A stretch of 64,000 nucleotides of DNA from Burkholderiales bacterium (GTDB taxonomy: Bacteria > Pseudomonadota > Gammaproteobacteria > Burkholderiales > SG8-41): NCBI GenBank assembly GCA_036262035.1, contig DATAJS010000027.1:62001-126000 (forward strand). The letters run 5' to 3'. Below are positions 63,639 to 64,000 of the stretch, piece by piece. The notes beneath the pieces are model-generated. The model had not been told where the DNA came from. It saw nothing but the letters and a program-made list of their open reading frames with translations, and ran no database searches. Within the stretch, counting starts at the first letter, position 1, and each line of letters opens with the position of its first letter. The position numbers and the translations under genes are program-made.

Positions 63639-64000
63639 TCACGGTCGCTCACCGTCGATCTTCAATTCCTGGATTTTCCGGGTGAGCGTATTGCGCCCGA
63701 GCCCGAGCAGGTGCGCCGCTTCGATCCGCCGGCCGCCGGTATGCGCCAGCGCGCGCAGGATGAGCGCTTTCTCGAACTGCCGCGTGAGCTCGTCGATGAT
63801 GCCGGTCTCGCCGCGGTTCAGCTGCGACTCGGCTTCCCGCTCGAGCGCCGACACCCAGCTCTGCGCGGCGGGCGCGCTGCTCTCGGCGCGCAGCTCGCCG
63901 GGAAGATCGTTCACTTCGATGTTCACCGACGGCGCCATCACGGTGAGCCAGTGGCACACGTTCTCGAGCTGGCGCACGTTGCCGGGCCAGTCCTGCGCCT
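63639..64000 (-). CDS. ntrC: Nitrogen regulator NtrC, C-terminal part (truncated by window edge)
   Basis: The frame enters from the right edge as AQDWPGNVRQLENVCHWLTVMAP, the end of a sigma-54 AAA+ domain (WPGNVRQLEN), then a linker and a Fis-type HTH with HTGGRRIEAAHLLGLGRNTLTRKIQELKI. NtrC activates nitrogen-assimilation promoters after phosphorylation by NtrB. The receiver and most of the AAA+ domain lie outside. Confidence 0.9.
   Translation of the reverse strand, partial: AQDWPGNVRQLENVCHWLTVMAPSVNIEVNDLPGELRAESSAPAAQSWVSALEREAESQLNRGETGIIDELTRQFEKALILRALAHTGGRRIEAAHLLGLGRNTLTRKIQELKIDGERP

Overview
The window is GC-rich, densely coded chromosomal DNA. Its housekeeping gene orders (yqgE-ruvX-pyrR-pyrB-pyrC', a DUF484 gene next to xerC and dapF, ttcA beside a pteridine reductase, trkA-trkH) point to a betaproteobacterium, probably an environmental lineage. 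No rRNA, tRNA, phage, IS element or CRISPR was seen. Both ends cut a gene: a PEP mutase fusion on the left and ntrC on the right.

Region 1 (2-17561) is the outstanding part: two long operons that converge near 6.7 kb. The plus-strand operon encodes a PEP mutase-nucleotidyltransferase fusion, phosphonopyruvate decarboxylase, 2-aminoethylphosphonate (AEP) transaminase, a second nucleotidyltransferase, a PhnY-like AEP dioxygenase, a CDP-alcohol phosphotransferase and a GT4 glycosyltransferase. The minus-strand operon has ten genes, all touching or a few bases apart. In transcription order they are a serine palmitoyltransferase-like enzyme, a 3-ketodihydrosphingosine reductase-like SDR, inositol-3-phosphate synthase, a membrane domain fused to an HlyD adaptor, two MacB/DevC-type permeases, an ABC ATPase, an FGGY kinase, a second CDP-alcohol phosphotransferase and a Stealth-type sugar-phosphate transferase. 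Together they read as a locus that builds a sphingoid base, makes phosphonate (perhaps 1-hydroxy-AEP) and inositol-phosphate head groups, glycosylates the product and exports it. This is a candidate phosphono/inositol-sphingolipid system. No ceramide N-acyltransferase or dedicated acyl carrier protein is visible.

Region 2 (17.6-27.2 kb): a cupin, a CmcJ/NvfI-type oxygenase divergent from a Tat-exported amidohydrolase, then a minus-strand housekeeping run (rlmI, carbonic anhydrase, xerC, DUF484, dapF, GNAT, two lipid A acyltransferase-like genes).

Region 3 (27.3-32.9 kb): the methyl cycle, metK, ahcY behind an SAH riboswitch, and metF. A class V aminotransferase with an N-terminal YdaS-like HTH and a palindromic operator follows.

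Region 4 (33-64 kb): ttcA, pteridine reductase, midA, a TauE-dihaem cytochrome fusion, gst, cca, an NDUFA9-like protein, slt, ilvA, rpiA, yggX, a large GGDEF/EAL protein, argA, rsmE, trkAH, yqgE-ruvX, pyrR-pyrB-pyrC' (the last a pseudo-dihydroorotase), prlC, a DUF4124-glutaredoxin with a SPASM radical SAM enzyme, an FHA-linked nucleotide cyclase, xthA and ntrC.

Many intergenic gaps hold long inverted-repeat elements of several sequence families, some nested, and several of them supply the stop codon of the adjacent gene.
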